Below are positions 7,490-15,107 of a stretch of 21,169 nt of DNA, in pieces (position 1 is the stretch's first letter; every line of letters begins with the position of its first letter). The stretch covers positions 1 through 21,169 of the forward strand of contig CAIWVT010000254.1 in assembly GCA_903916135.1 (NCBI GenBank), read 5' to 3'. The notes below the pieces were generated by a model. It did not search any database. It saw nothing but the letters and a program-made list of their open reading frames with translations, and was not told where the DNA came from. The translations under genes were made by a program, and so were the position numbers. Origin of the DNA: an uncultured bacterium. Its GTDB lineage: Bacteria; Bacteroidota; Bacteroidia; Bacteroidales; CAIWKO01.

Positions 7490-8710
7490 ATGGATTCAAA
7501 ACAAGACTTTATCAAATTTTCGTATTCAGAGCAATTTATCACGCAGCCTGAAATGCTTGAGATTAAGAAACAGCGGTCTCAATTGCTTATTGGTGTACCC
7601 AAAGAGATAGCCTTTCAGGAAACACGCATTGGTTTGGTTCCGGAGGCTGTAGCCATGTTAGTGAACAACGGACATACGGTCATCATAGAATCTAATGCGG
7701 GCAAAGCAGCCCACTTCCCCGATAGTGATTATAGTGAGGCAGGGGCACAAATTGTTTACACCTCTGCAGAAGTTTTTCAGGCGGATATTATCATAAAAGT
7801 TGCACCACCCTTGCCTTCGGAGATAGAAAAACTCAAAAAAAGAACAACACTATTTTCCGCACTAAACTTACCAGGTCAAACGGATGAATACTTCAAACGT
7901 TTGATGTTGAAGAAAACCACCGCCATTTCGTATGAACATATAAAGGACAAAACTAATTCATTTCCCGTGATTCGTTCCCTAAGCGAAATCGTTGGCAATA
8001 CGGCGATTTATATCGCTTCTGATTATTTGGGAAGCACAGAACACGGCAAAGGAAAAAGTCTTGGAGGTTTTTCAGGCATCACACCGGCAGAGGTTGTTAT
8101 TATTGGGGCAGGTACTGTTGGTGAATTTGCTGCACGTGCTGCCATTGGCATGGGAGCTACGGTCAAAGTTTTCGACAACTCAGTGTATAAATTGCGTAGC
8201 CTGCAGACCAAAGTCAATGAACGTTTATTCACCTCTATTATTCAGCAAAAAATCTTAGCAAAAGCCCTATTAACAGCAGATGTTGTCATTGGAGCATTGC
8301 ATACGGTTAACGAACAAGCACTTTGTGTTATTTCTGAAGATATGGTAAGAGCCATGCCACATGGTTCTGTTATCATTGATGTCAGTATTGTCAACGGTGG
8401 ATGTTGCGAGACCTCACGTGTTACAAACCATAGCCATCCGATTTTCAAAAAACATGGTGTTACACATTATTGTATTCCCAATATATCTTCAAAAGTGCCA
8501 CATACAGCCTCTTATGCATTAAGTAACTTCTTTGCCCCTATCATTTTACAGATAGCAGATGAAGGTGGAGTGAATACTTTTTTGAAAAACAACCAAGGTG
8601 TTCGTCGCGGAACTTACTTGTATAATGGCATCCTGACAAATAAATATATCAGCGACCTCTACAATATCACTTTTCAGGATATAGATTTACTCATGTTTCC
8701 CCTTCATTAA
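7490..8710 (+). CDS. Alanine dehydrogenase/PntA-family protein, catalytic residues replaced
   Basis: 406 residues, about 30 longer than classic alanine dehydrogenase because of an N-terminal extension (1-31) before LIGVPKEIAFQETRIGL. The NAD-binding Rossmann motif GAGTVG (206-211) is intact, with Asp229 after the second strand indicating NAD(H). GGCCETSRVTNHSHP and VPHTASYALSN align with the family. Of the residues needed in studied alanine dehydrogenases (numbering of the Phormidium enzyme) Arg15 is kept (Arg46), but Lys74 is Ala105 (IKVAPPLP), His95 is Asn126 (FSALNL) and Asp269 is Val301 (DVSIVNGG). It may therefore not be an alanine dehydrogenase; it lies between that family and the PntA subunit of transhydrogenase, but no PntB neighbour is present. 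It lies 60 bp after tsaE in the same direction, so it may share the porX operon. Confidence 0.8.
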   Translation: MDSKQDFIKFSYSEQFITQPEMLEIKKQRSQLLIGVPKEIAFQETRIGLVPEAVAMLVNNGHTVIIESNAGKAAHFPDSDYSEAGAQIVYTSAEVFQADIIIKVAPPLPSEIEKLKKRTTLFSALNLPGQTDEYFKRLMLKKTTAISYEHIKDKTNSFPVIRSLSEIVGNTAIYIASDYLGSTEHGKGKSLGGFSGITPAEVVIIGAGTVGEFAARAAIGMGATVKVFDNSVYKLRSLQTKVNERLFTSIIQQKILAKALLTADVVIGALHTVNEQALCVISEDMVRAMPHGSVIIDVSIVNGGCCETSRVTNHSHPIFKKHGVTHYCIPNISSKVPHTASYALSNFFAPIILQIADEGGVNTFLKNNQGVRRGTYLYNGILTNKYISDLYNITFQDIDLLMFPLH

Positions 8711-8729
8711 GGAATTTCTCAAATTCCTT
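8709..8729 (+). terminator. Hairpin at the end of the dehydrogenase-like gene
   Basis: A perfect 9-bp inverted repeat, AAGGAATTT / AAATTCCTT, with a CTC loop. It includes the last two bases of the TAA stop codon. There is no run of T after it, so a classic intrinsic terminator is not supported; it may act as an mRNA 3'-end hairpin. Confidence 0.4.
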
Positions 8730-8836
8730 CGATAAAACCACATTTTTGTTGTAAAAAAAGTGCGTTTGTAAACAGTTGAATATCCGCAACATTATTTTTT
8801 TTTAACCATTTAACACGACTAATCTGATTTTTTTTA

Positions 8837-8867
8837 TTTGTTGAGAATAAAGAAATTATTATCTTTG
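8837..8867 (+). promoter_or_regulatory. Strong Bacteroidota promoter for lpxC/fabZ
   Basis: TTTG at 8837-8840, exactly 19 bp spacer, then TATCTTTG at 8860-8867: a full match to the -33/-7 consensus of the Bacteroidota primary sigma factor. Transcription should begin around 8873-8875, only a few bases before the ATG at 8877. Confidence 0.75.
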
Positions 8868-8876
8868 CTGCCCAAT

Positions 8877-10277
8877 ATGATTAATCAGCAAACTATTACC
8901 AGACCGATAAGTGTTGCAGGCAAAGGCTTGCATACCGGCGAAGAAGTAATTCTGACATTTAAACCTGCACCCGAAAATCACGGTTATGTATTTAAACGTG
9001 TTGATTTGGAGAACCAACCATTGGTTCATGCATGCTTAGACAATGTTGTAGATACCTCGAGAGGGACTACTATTGAAGAAAACTGCGTTCGAGTCTGCAC
9101 CATCGAACATACGTTAGCCGCATTAGCAGGTCTTGAAATTGACAATATTCTCATTGAACTCAACAGTTCTGAAACGCCTATATTGGATGGTAGTTCCATC
9201 CGCTTTGTAGAAGCATTGTTGGCTGCAGGCATTGTGGAACAAAAAGCTCCCAAAAAGTTTATCGAACTCGCGTCGAACTTTGAGTATTATGATGCAGAAC
9301 GCAATGTTGAAATCCTTGCCATGCCAAGCGACAAACTTCGCATCACCACCATGATAGACTATAACACCAATGTGTTGGGAACCCAATTTGCCACACTCAA
9401 TGATATCAGTCATTTTAAAGATGAAATTGCAAATTGCCGCACCTTTGTCTTTCTTCACGAATTGGAATATTTACTTGAAAACAATCTAATAAAAGGTGGT
9501 GATTTGAATAATGCCATCGTTTTTGTCAACCGGATTATATCTCAAGAAGAATTAGATCATTTAGCGGTAGTGTTCGACAAGCCTAAAGTCACTGTTTTGA
9601 AAGAAGGCATACTGAACAACCTTGAATTAAATTTCCCCAACGAACCTGCACGCCATAAACTATTAGATATTGTTGGCGATTTGGCATTGCTTGGAGGCAC
9701 CTTGAAAGCACATATTATTGCCAAACGCCCAGGACACTATTCAAACGTTAGTTTCGCGAAGAAGATTGCGGCTTTAGTGGATACAAAAAGCAAAAAGAAG
9801 ACGCAAAAAGAAGTTTTTGATTTGACCAAACCCCCATTGTTCGACATCAATCAAATAAAGAAAATACTACCCCATCGTCCACCATTTTTATTAATAGATA
9901 AAATTTTGGAGATGAGCGAAAACGGCATTATCGGTTTGAAGAATGTAACCATGAACGAGAGTTTTTTTGTGGGTCATTTCCCTGACGAGCCTTTGATGCC
10001 CGGAGTGTTGCAAATAGAAGCTATGGCACAATGCGGTGGCATATTTGCCTTGCAGACAGTTCCCGACCCTGAAAATTATCTCACCCTATTCTTAAAAATA
10101 GAACGCGCCCGTTTCAAACATAAAGTTGTGCCGGGAGACACCTTAATCTTTAAAATAGAACTAACAGCTCCTATCCGAAGAGGTATCTGTCAGATGATAG
10201 GCTATGCTTATGTAAACAATCAGATTGTGATGGAAGCCGAATTATTGGCTCAACTTGTAAAAAAAGATAAAAAATGA
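8877..10277 (+). CDS. lpxC/fabZ: Bifunctional LpxC deacetylase / FabZ dehydratase
   Basis: 466 residues; a fusion characteristic of Bacteroidota. Residues 1-300 are LpxC, which removes acetyl from UDP-3-O-acyl-N-acetylglucosamine, the committed step of lipid A synthesis: Glu77-His78 in TIEHTLAAL, Zn ligands His260 and Asp264 in ARHKLLDIVGDL, catalytic His287 in RPGHYSN. After a basic linker (KSKKKTQK), residues 323-466 are FabZ, the (3R)-hydroxyacyl-ACP dehydratase: HRPPFLLID, His367 in GHFPDEP and Glu381 in QIEAMAQ. The start MINQQTI aligns residue by residue with E. coli LpxC MIKQRTL. A TTG at 8838 would extend the frame but lies in the promoter. The stop overlaps the lpxA start (ATGA), so the two are coupled. 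Confidence 0.95.
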   Translation: MINQQTITRPISVAGKGLHTGEEVILTFKPAPENHGYVFKRVDLENQPLVHACLDNVVDTSRGTTIEENCVRVCTIEHTLAALAGLEIDNILIELNSSETPILDGSSIRFVEALLAAGIVEQKAPKKFIELASNFEYYDAERNVEILAMPSDKLRITTMIDYNTNVLGTQFATLNDISHFKDEIANCRTFVFLHELEYLLENNLIKGGDLNNAIVFVNRIISQEELDHLAVVFDKPKVTVLKEGILNNLELNFPNEPARHKLLDIVGDLALLGGTLKAHIIAKRPGHYSNVSFAKKIAALVDTKSKKKTQKEVFDLTKPPLFDINQIKKILPHRPPFLLIDKILEMSENGIIGLKNVTMNESFFVGHFPDEPLMPGVLQIEAMAQCGGIFALQTVPDPENYLTLFLKIERARFKHKVVPGDTLIFKIELTAPIRRGICQMIGYAYVNNQIVMEAELLAQLVKKDKK

Positions 10278-11086
10278 ATCAACCTTTAGCATACGTTCAT
10301 CCTCAGGCAAAAATTGCCAGCAATGTTGTCATCGAACCTTTTGTAAGCATTGATAAAAATGTAGAAATAGGTGAAGGCACTTGCATCGGTCCCAATGTAA
10401 CCATTTTGGAAGGTGCTCGCATCGGAAAGAATTGTAAAATATTCCCGGGCGCTGTGATTTCTGCTGTACCTCAAGATTTGAAATATGCCGGAGAAGATAC
10501 TATTGTAAAAATTGGCGATAACGTCACGATACGAGAATTCGTTACTATTAATAGAGGTACGAAAGCAAACTTCGAAACTATCATTGGCAACAATTGTCTC
10601 TTGATGGCTTATGTGCATGTGGCACACGATTGCATTATCGGAAACAACGTTATTTTAGCTAACTCGGCTGCATTGGCAGGTCATATCAAGATTGACGATT
10701 GGGCTATCATTGGCGGTATGGTTGCCGTGCATCAGTTTGTGAACATTGGCGTGCATACCATGATTTCAGGTGGTTGTTTGGTTCGTAAAGATGTTCCGCC
10801 TTTCTGCAAAGCAGCACGTGAGCCGTTATCCTATTCCGGTATAAATTCTATCGGCTTACGCCGTAGAGGATTTTCATCCGAAAAGATTAAAGAAATCCAA
10901 GATATTTACCGTATCATTTTCATCAATGGTTTAAACACTTCTCAAGCCATACGCTATATAGAAGCTGAATTGCCCGCTACTCCTGAGCGCGACGATATCA
11001 TTTCCTTTATCATGAATTCCAGACGAGGCATCATGCGTGGCTATACACGTAATAATAATGGTAAAGAAAAGAAGGACATCCTGTAA
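10274..11086 (+). CDS. lpxA: LpxA, UDP-GlcNAc O-acyltransferase
   Basis: 270 residues. The first 190 or so show hexapeptide repeats ([LIV]-G-x4 pattern, e.g. IGEGTCIGPNVTILEGARIGKNC) that build a left-handed beta-helix trimer. The catalytic His is His118 in HVAHDCIIGNN, matching His125 of E. coli LpxA; GGMVAVHQF and LRRRGFS are also family signatures. The C-terminal helices follow (SSEKIKEIQDIYR to SRRGIMRGY). It adds the 3-hydroxyacyl chain from acyl-ACP to UDP-GlcNAc, the first step of lipid A synthesis, in the cytoplasm, just before LpxC. It overlaps lpxC/fabZ by 4 bp. lpxD, often near these genes in Bacteroidota, is not in the window. Confidence 0.96.
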   Translation: MNQPLAYVHPQAKIASNVVIEPFVSIDKNVEIGEGTCIGPNVTILEGARIGKNCKIFPGAVISAVPQDLKYAGEDTIVKIGDNVTIREFVTINRGTKANFETIIGNNCLLMAYVHVAHDCIIGNNVILANSAALAGHIKIDDWAIIGGMVAVHQFVNIGVHTMISGGCLVRKDVPPFCKAAREPLSYSGINSIGLRRRGFSSEKIKEIQDIYRIIFINGLNTSQAIRYIEAELPATPERDDIISFIMNSRRGIMRGYTRNNNGKEKKDIL

Positions 11087-11200
11087 TCCGTAGCTCTATT
11101 TTTTTCTGACTGAATTTATGCTGTTTTATTCAAAATACACAAAAACATCCCTTGGAAGATGATATTTTTGTTGTTTAAGGCAAAATAAATTAGAAAATGT

Positions 11201-11231
11201 TTTCGTATGTCGAAAAAAATTCGCACCTTTG
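11201..11231 (+). promoter_or_regulatory. Putative promoter for rpsP
   Basis: TTTC at 11201-11204, a 19-bp spacer and CACCTTTG at 11224-11231, one mismatch in each element from TTTG-N19-TAnnTTTG. It predicts a leader of roughly 40 nt before rpsP. The rest of the 193-bp gap after lpxA is AT-rich and shows nothing else clear. Confidence 0.5.
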
Positions 11232-11279
11232 CACCCCTATTTAAAAAAACATATTTTAATAATTAAAAACTAAACAATT

Positions 11280-11993
11280 ATGCCAGCAAGAATCAGATTA
11301 CAACGTCATGGTAAAAAAGGTATGCCTTTTTACCACATTGTAGTTGCGGATGGTCGTGCACCACGTGATGGAAAATTTATTGAGAGAATTGGCACTTACA
11401 ACCCTATCGCAATTCCAGCAGAAATTAACTTAGACTTTGAGAAAGCTCTTCAATGGCTTCGTAATGGCGCTCAGCCATCCGATACCGCAAGAGCTATCTT
11501 GGTTTACAAAGGAGTTATTTTCAAAAACCACCTTTTAAAAGGTGTAGCTAAAGGTGCTTTAACCTTAGAACAAGTTGAAGAAAAATTTCAAGCTTGGATG
11601 CAAGAAAAAGAAGCTAAAATAGTAGCAAAAAAGAATGAAGTTACTTTAACTAAAAAAGAAGCTCTGAAAGCTCGTAAAGAAGCTGAAGTGAAAGCTAATA
11701 TCGCTAAAGGCGAAGAAGTAGCTAAGAAAAGAGCTCAAGAATTAGCTAAAGAACATCAAGCACGCATGGAAGCACAAGCTCAAAATGAAGAAGCTGTTGC
11801 TGAAGAAGAAGTTGCAGTTGAAGATGTAGCAGTTGCTGAAGAAGTTGCTGTTGAAGAAGTAGCTGTTGCTGAAGAAGTAGCTGTTGTTGAAGCAGAAGTG
11901 GTTGCTGAAGAAGTTACTGCAACCGAAGAAGCACCTGCAGTTGACGAAGTAGCTCCTGCTACAGATCAAACTGAAGAAGAAAAAGCTGAATAA
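11280..11993 (+). CDS. rpsP: Ribosomal protein S16 with long acidic tail
   Basis: 237 residues, nearly three times the usual bacterial S16 of about 80. Residues 1-80 are the S16 core (MPARIRLQRHGKKGMPFYHI, then VADGRAPRDGKFIERIGTYNP), a small-subunit protein needed for 30S assembly. After about residue 90 comes a Lys/Glu/Ala helix-forming region (AKIVAKKNEVTLTKKEALK), then an acidic tail from about 165 made of imperfect tandem units of EEVAV / AEEVAV type, nearly free of aromatic residues. Longer S16 tails are known in Bacteroidota; this one is strongly repetitive at DNA level too (GTTGCTGAAGAA-like units at 11797-11900), so its length may vary between strains. rimM follows 33 bp later. Confidence 0.95.
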   Translation: MPARIRLQRHGKKGMPFYHIVVADGRAPRDGKFIERIGTYNPIAIPAEINLDFEKALQWLRNGAQPSDTARAILVYKGVIFKNHLLKGVAKGALTLEQVEEKFQAWMQEKEAKIVAKKNEVTLTKKEALKARKEAEVKANIAKGEEVAKKRAQELAKEHQARMEAQAQNEEAVAEEEVAVEDVAVAEEVAVEEVAVAEEVAVVEAEVVAEEVTATEEAPAVDEVAPATDQTEEEKAE

Positions 11994-12026
11994 TCCGCGC
12001 TTTCAGACAGCTGTTTTTAGATTTAC

Positions 12027-12557
12027 ATGACAGTCAACAATCAGTTTTTCTGTATTGGTAAAATCTTAAAACCGTTTGGATACAAAGGTCAGTTTGTTGC
12101 AGCTTTTGAAGTTGACAAAGCTGAAAAATACACAGAATTGGAATTCGTTTTTGTTGAAATAAAACATGAGCGAGTTCCTTTTTTTGTTTCCGAATTTGAG
12201 ATGCAGCGCAACAACAGTGCCATCCTAAAACTCGATTATATTGATGATATGGATGCCTTACAAAAGGTGATTGGCTGCAGGCTGTTGATTCCCGAATCAG
12301 AGGTGGTGGCTTCGGAACCCGGGGAATTTGACATTCGAGACTTGCAAGGATTCACCGTTATAGATGAACAATATGGCAACATCGGCAGCATAAACAAAGT
12401 GTTGGAATTTCCTCAACAATACATCATGCAGATTTTCTTTCGTGAGAAAGAAATCCTCATCCCATTGACCGACGATTTTATCACAGAAATTGATCCTGAT
12501 AAGAAGATAATCACTATTGTTGCCCCTGAAGGTCTTATAGGCTTTTATTTGGAATGA
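12027..12557 (+). CDS. rimM: RimM, 16S rRNA processing factor
   Basis: 176 residues. The N-terminal beta-barrel begins FFCIGKILKPFGYKGQF, the classic RimM GxIxxxxGxxG opening. The C-terminal PRC-barrel starts near residue 95 (EFDIRDLQGFTVIDEQYGNIG) and ends with ILIPLTDDFITEIDPDKKII and the family ending with an IxxPEGL motif. It helps 30S head assembly, binding S19 and acting on 16S rRNA maturation; pairing with rpsP is a widely conserved gene order. Its stop overlaps the start of trmN6 (ATGA at 12554-12557). Confidence 0.95.
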   Translation: MTVNNQFFCIGKILKPFGYKGQFVAAFEVDKAEKYTELEFVFVEIKHERVPFFVSEFEMQRNNSAILKLDYIDDMDALQKVIGCRLLIPESEVVASEPGEFDIRDLQGFTVIDEQYGNIGSINKVLEFPQQYIMQIFFREKEILIPLTDDFITEIDPDKKIITIVAPEGLIGFYLE

Positions 12558-13264
12558 CACTCCCGTTCCGATTCAAAGAATTCAGCGTAAGCGATGCCCA
12601 ATGCGGCATGAAAATAAGTACGGATGCTGTGGTGCTTGGCTCGATGGTGGATGTTAGTGCTGCTGAAAACATTCTTGATATTGGCACAGGTTCGGGGATT
12701 ATCGCCTTAATGATGGCGCAAAAGTCAAAGGCGCTTATTGATGCCGTTGAGATGGATGCGGATGCTGCTCGGCAAGCCCAAGAGAATTTCATTGCAAGCC
12801 CTTGGTCGGAACGTCTGCATTTGATACAAGACTCTATACAGCATTTTTCGGCAGAAACTTTTCACACCTACGATTGCATCGTGAGCAATCCCCCCTATTT
12901 TCATCATCAACAAAAAAGCAATGCACACCAAACGAATATCGCTAAGCACGATGTCGGTTTGAACTTCGAAGATTTGTGTGGCTGCGTGCATACCTTATTG
13001 TCTGAGGATGGTCGCTTTTGGGTCATCATTCCCTATTCGGAAAAGCAACACTTTTTGCAGGTGTTTCTGACGGCAGGTATGTTTTGTACGAAAAGCATCA
13101 CCCTATTTGACAACAAAGAAAAAGAACCACTTCGGATTATCTATTGTTTCGCGAAGCAAATACAAGAAAAAGCGGAGATTTCAGAGCTATATATAAAGGA
13201 AAGCGATACATCTTATACGAAGGAATTTCGGACGCTGACAAAAATATTTTATCTAAATTTCTGA
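12554..13264 (+). CDS. trmN6: tRNA1(Val) adenine-37 N6-methyltransferase
   Basis: 236 residues, the usual length for the YfiC/TrmN6 family. SAM-binding motif I is DIGTGSGIIAL (42-52), the acidic strand is AVEMD, and the catalytic NPPY motif is SNPPYF (111-116). The N-terminal FRFKEFSVSDAQCGMKI and TDAVVLGSM are family signatures. It methylates N6 of A37 in tRNA1(Val). It overlaps rimM by 4 bp and is probably cotranscribed with rpsP and rimM. Confidence 0.92.
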   Translation: MTLPFRFKEFSVSDAQCGMKISTDAVVLGSMVDVSAAENILDIGTGSGIIALMMAQKSKALIDAVEMDADAARQAQENFIASPWSERLHLIQDSIQHFSAETFHTYDCIVSNPPYFHHQQKSNAHQTNIAKHDVGLNFEDLCGCVHTLLSEDGRFWVIIPYSEKQHFLQVFLTAGMFCTKSITLFDNKEKEPLRIIYCFAKQIQEKAEISELYIKESDTSYTKEFRTLTKIFYLNF

Positions 13265-13290
13265 TGGCAGCATTATTTTTGCTAATTTTG
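13260..13290 (+). promoter_or_regulatory. Putative promoter before the YDA-repeat gene
   Basis: TCTG at 13260-13263, a 19-bp spacer and TAATTTTG (exact TAnnTTTG) at 13283-13290. It predicts a leader of about 20 nt. The -33 element overlaps the trmN6 stop region. Confidence 0.5.
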
Positions 13291-13318
13291 ACCTTGAAAT
13301 CTAAAAACATCTCTTATC

Positions 13319-13666
13319 ATGAAAAAATTATGTGTTTCTATTCTGATTATTTTCTGCGCTGTGCTCATGGTTGGCAAGGCAGAAGCTCAAAAAGTGTTTT
13401 CCTGCGACAGCAAATATGATGCAGACATCAAGGTGTATGTGGCTGATAGCAAATATGACGCCGACCTCTGCGTGTATAAATGCTCCAGTCAGTATGATGC
13501 TACGGGCAACGAAGGGCTATGGTTTTTTGTCAGCAGCCGATATGATGCCAACAAAAAGATATTCTTTGTGGACAGCAAGTATGATGCTGATTTGATTATT
13601 TATTTTGTGGACAGCAAATATGATGCAGGTTGGCGAACCAATTCCAAAAAGCAATTGATGTATTAG
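13319..13666 (+). CDS. Secreted small protein of six YDA repeats
   Basis: 115 residues. An N-terminal signal peptide (KK, hydrophobic LCVSILIIFCAVLMVG, cleavage after AEA near residue 23) points to export. The mature part is six copies of a 12-16 residue unit centred on [D/S]S[K/R/Q]YDA followed by a short strand such as IKVYVA, LCVYKC, KIFFV or LIIYFV. Two Cys in the second and third unit area could form a disulfide. The family is common in Bacteroidota but I know of no assigned function. It has its own promoter-like sequence and a good terminator (13712-13745), so it is probably a single-gene transcript. Its stop codon overlaps the stop of the convergent mpl by 4 bp. Confidence 0.8.
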   Translation: MKKLCVSILIIFCAVLMVGKAEAQKVFSCDSKYDADIKVYVADSKYDADLCVYKCSSQYDATGNEGLWFFVSSRYDANKKIFFVDSKYDADLIIYFVDSKYDAGWRTNSKKQLMY

Positions 13667-15021
13667 CCTATCTGCAAGTCTTTCGCCAAAGCGTAGAAAT
13701 CAAGATTATCGAAACCTCCTGAGCTCATCATCAGGAGGTTTTTTTGTTCCCAAGCATTGGCATTCAAAAAGCGTAGCAATTCCGCTTGATGGGTGAACAC
13801 CAACAAATCCTTCCTGCCAAAAGATTCCATCAGTACACGATGGTCCAAAGGCGGCATCTTTTTTAGTTCCAACGCATGAGAACTGTAATAGACCACCGCG
13901 ATATCCGCCTGCTGCATGGCATCTTTATATTGTTGCAGAAAATCGCTGTTCAGGCTGCTATAGGTGTGGAGTTCCATACACGCCACCAACATGCGGTCGG
14001 GGTATTGCTCTTTGGCAGCTTGGATGGTTGCCTTCAGTTTGGAAGGCGAATGGGCGAAATCTTTATAGAACGCAGCGCTATCATTTTTGCTGATGAGTTC
14101 GAGGCGTTTGGCGGCTCCTTTGAAGGTGGCGATGGCTTTCATGAACACATCCGTAGGGATGTCGAGGCTTTCGCATATCAGGCGAGCACCATTCAGATTC
14201 ATCAGATTGTGTTTGCCAAATACCATGATTTCGGTGGCAATATCATCAAAAACAACCGTGGTGACGCCATTGTTTATGGCATATTTCGGCACGGAATAGG
14301 GCTTCAACTGTATGTCGCTGCGCGCTTCCACACACAGGGCGTTCACCTGCTCATCGCTTTGGCAATAGATGAGCGTTCCATCGGGTTCGATGAGGTTCAT
14401 GAAGATGCGAAATTGGTCCACATAGATGTCGAAGGTTGGAAACACGTTGATGTGGTCCCACGCGATGCCACTGATGAGGGCGATATGAGGTTTATAGAGA
14501 TGGAATTTGGGACGTCTGTCTATGGGCGAAGTGAGGTATTCATCGCCTTCCAATATGATGACGGGCGCATCGGACAGGCGAAACATGGTTTGGAAGCCTT
14601 CAAGTTGAGCTCCCACCATATAATCGAAATCGCGACCGAGGCTATGCAACACATGCATCACCATTGCCGTGATGGTGGTTTTTCCATGGCTGCCGCCAAT
14701 CACCACACGGGTTTTGTTTTTTGATTGCTCGTAGATATATTCGGGAAAGGAATAGATTCGGATGCCCAAACGTTCCGCTTGCAGCAGTTCGGGATTGTCT
14801 TCGCGGGCATGCATGCCGAGGATGACGGCATCAGTTTCTTTGTTGATTTTTTCGGGATGCCAACCGATGTCTTGAGGCAAAATGCCGCAGGCAGCCAAGC
14901 GACCCTTGGCAGGTTCGAAGATTTCGTCGTCGGAGCCTGTAACGCGGTGTCCGCTGTTATGCATGGCGATTGCCATATTGTGCATCACGGCACCTCCTAT
15001 GGCTATAAAATGGATGTTCAT
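13663..15021 (-). CDS. mpl: Mpl, murein tripeptide ligase
   Basis: 452 residues, a Mur-ligase family member. It starts MNIHFIAIGGAVMHNMA, the GxxGxAM nucleotide-like N-terminal domain that distinguishes Mpl and MurC. The ATP P-loop is GGSHGKTTI (109-117), with EGDEY for Mg/substrate binding and GIAWDHINVFPTFD in the central domain; FAHSPSK marks the C-terminal domain, and the end MSSGGFD is typical of Mpl. It joins recycled L-Ala-gamma-D-Glu-meso-DAP to UDP-MurNAc, returning wall peptide to peptidoglycan synthesis in the cytoplasm. The first 31 codons are duplicated at 15748-15840. No clear promoter is seen in the short region 15022-15107, which separates it from the toxin gene on the same strand. 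The gene is complete. Confidence 0.93.
   Translation of the reverse strand: MNIHFIAIGGAVMHNMAIAMHNSGHRVTGSDDEIFEPAKGRLAACGILPQDIGWHPEKINKETDAVILGMHAREDNPELLQAERLGIRIYSFPEYIYEQSKNKTRVVIGGSHGKTTITAMVMHVLHSLGRDFDYMVGAQLEGFQTMFRLSDAPVIILEGDEYLTSPIDRRPKFHLYKPHIALISGIAWDHINVFPTFDIYVDQFRIFMNLIEPDGTLIYCQSDEQVNALCVEARSDIQLKPYSVPKYAINNGVTTVVFDDIATEIMVFGKHNLMNLNGARLICESLDIPTDVFMKAIATFKGAAKRLELISKNDSAAFYKDFAHSPSKLKATIQAAKEQYPDRMLVACMELHTYSSLNSDFLQQYKDAMQQADIAVVYYSSHALELKKMPPLDHRVLMESFGRKDLLVFTHQAELLRFLNANAWEQKNLLMMSSGGFDNLDFYALAKDLQIG
13712..13745 (+). terminator. Intrinsic terminator for the YDA-repeat gene, inside mpl
   Basis: A perfect 11-bp stem (AAACCTCCTGA / TCAGGAGGTTT) with an 8-nt loop, ending in seven T on the + strand (13739-13745). 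It lies within the 3' part of the convergent mpl gene, where the opposite strand encodes MMSSGGFDN. Confidence 0.85.
14930..15021 (-). repeat. 92-bp direct repeat, functional mpl 5' end
   Basis: Start of mpl, 91 of 92 bases identical to 15749-15840; the single difference is G at 14947 versus A at 15766 on the + strand. Confidence 0.95.
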
Positions 15022-15107
15022 TTTTTTAGGTATTTAGGGATTAGGTTAATAGGTTTTTAGGCATTAGACTCTTATGAAGTAATCAAAACCAAATTGAGAT
15101 ATAATAA

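Noticed and set aside
8838..8876. Upstream TTG start for lpxC/fabZ
   Set aside because: The added residues match nothing in LpxC and would be encoded by the promoter itself; MINQQTI at 8877 aligns with the known N-terminus.
13144..13419. 91-codon open frame spanning the trmN6 end and the YDA-repeat start
   Set aside because: It overlaps two real genes and the promoter between them and resembles nothing.
13876..14724. 282-codon open frame on the + strand
   Set aside because: It lies wholly antisense to mpl, whose family motifs are clear, and its translation has no recognisable domain.
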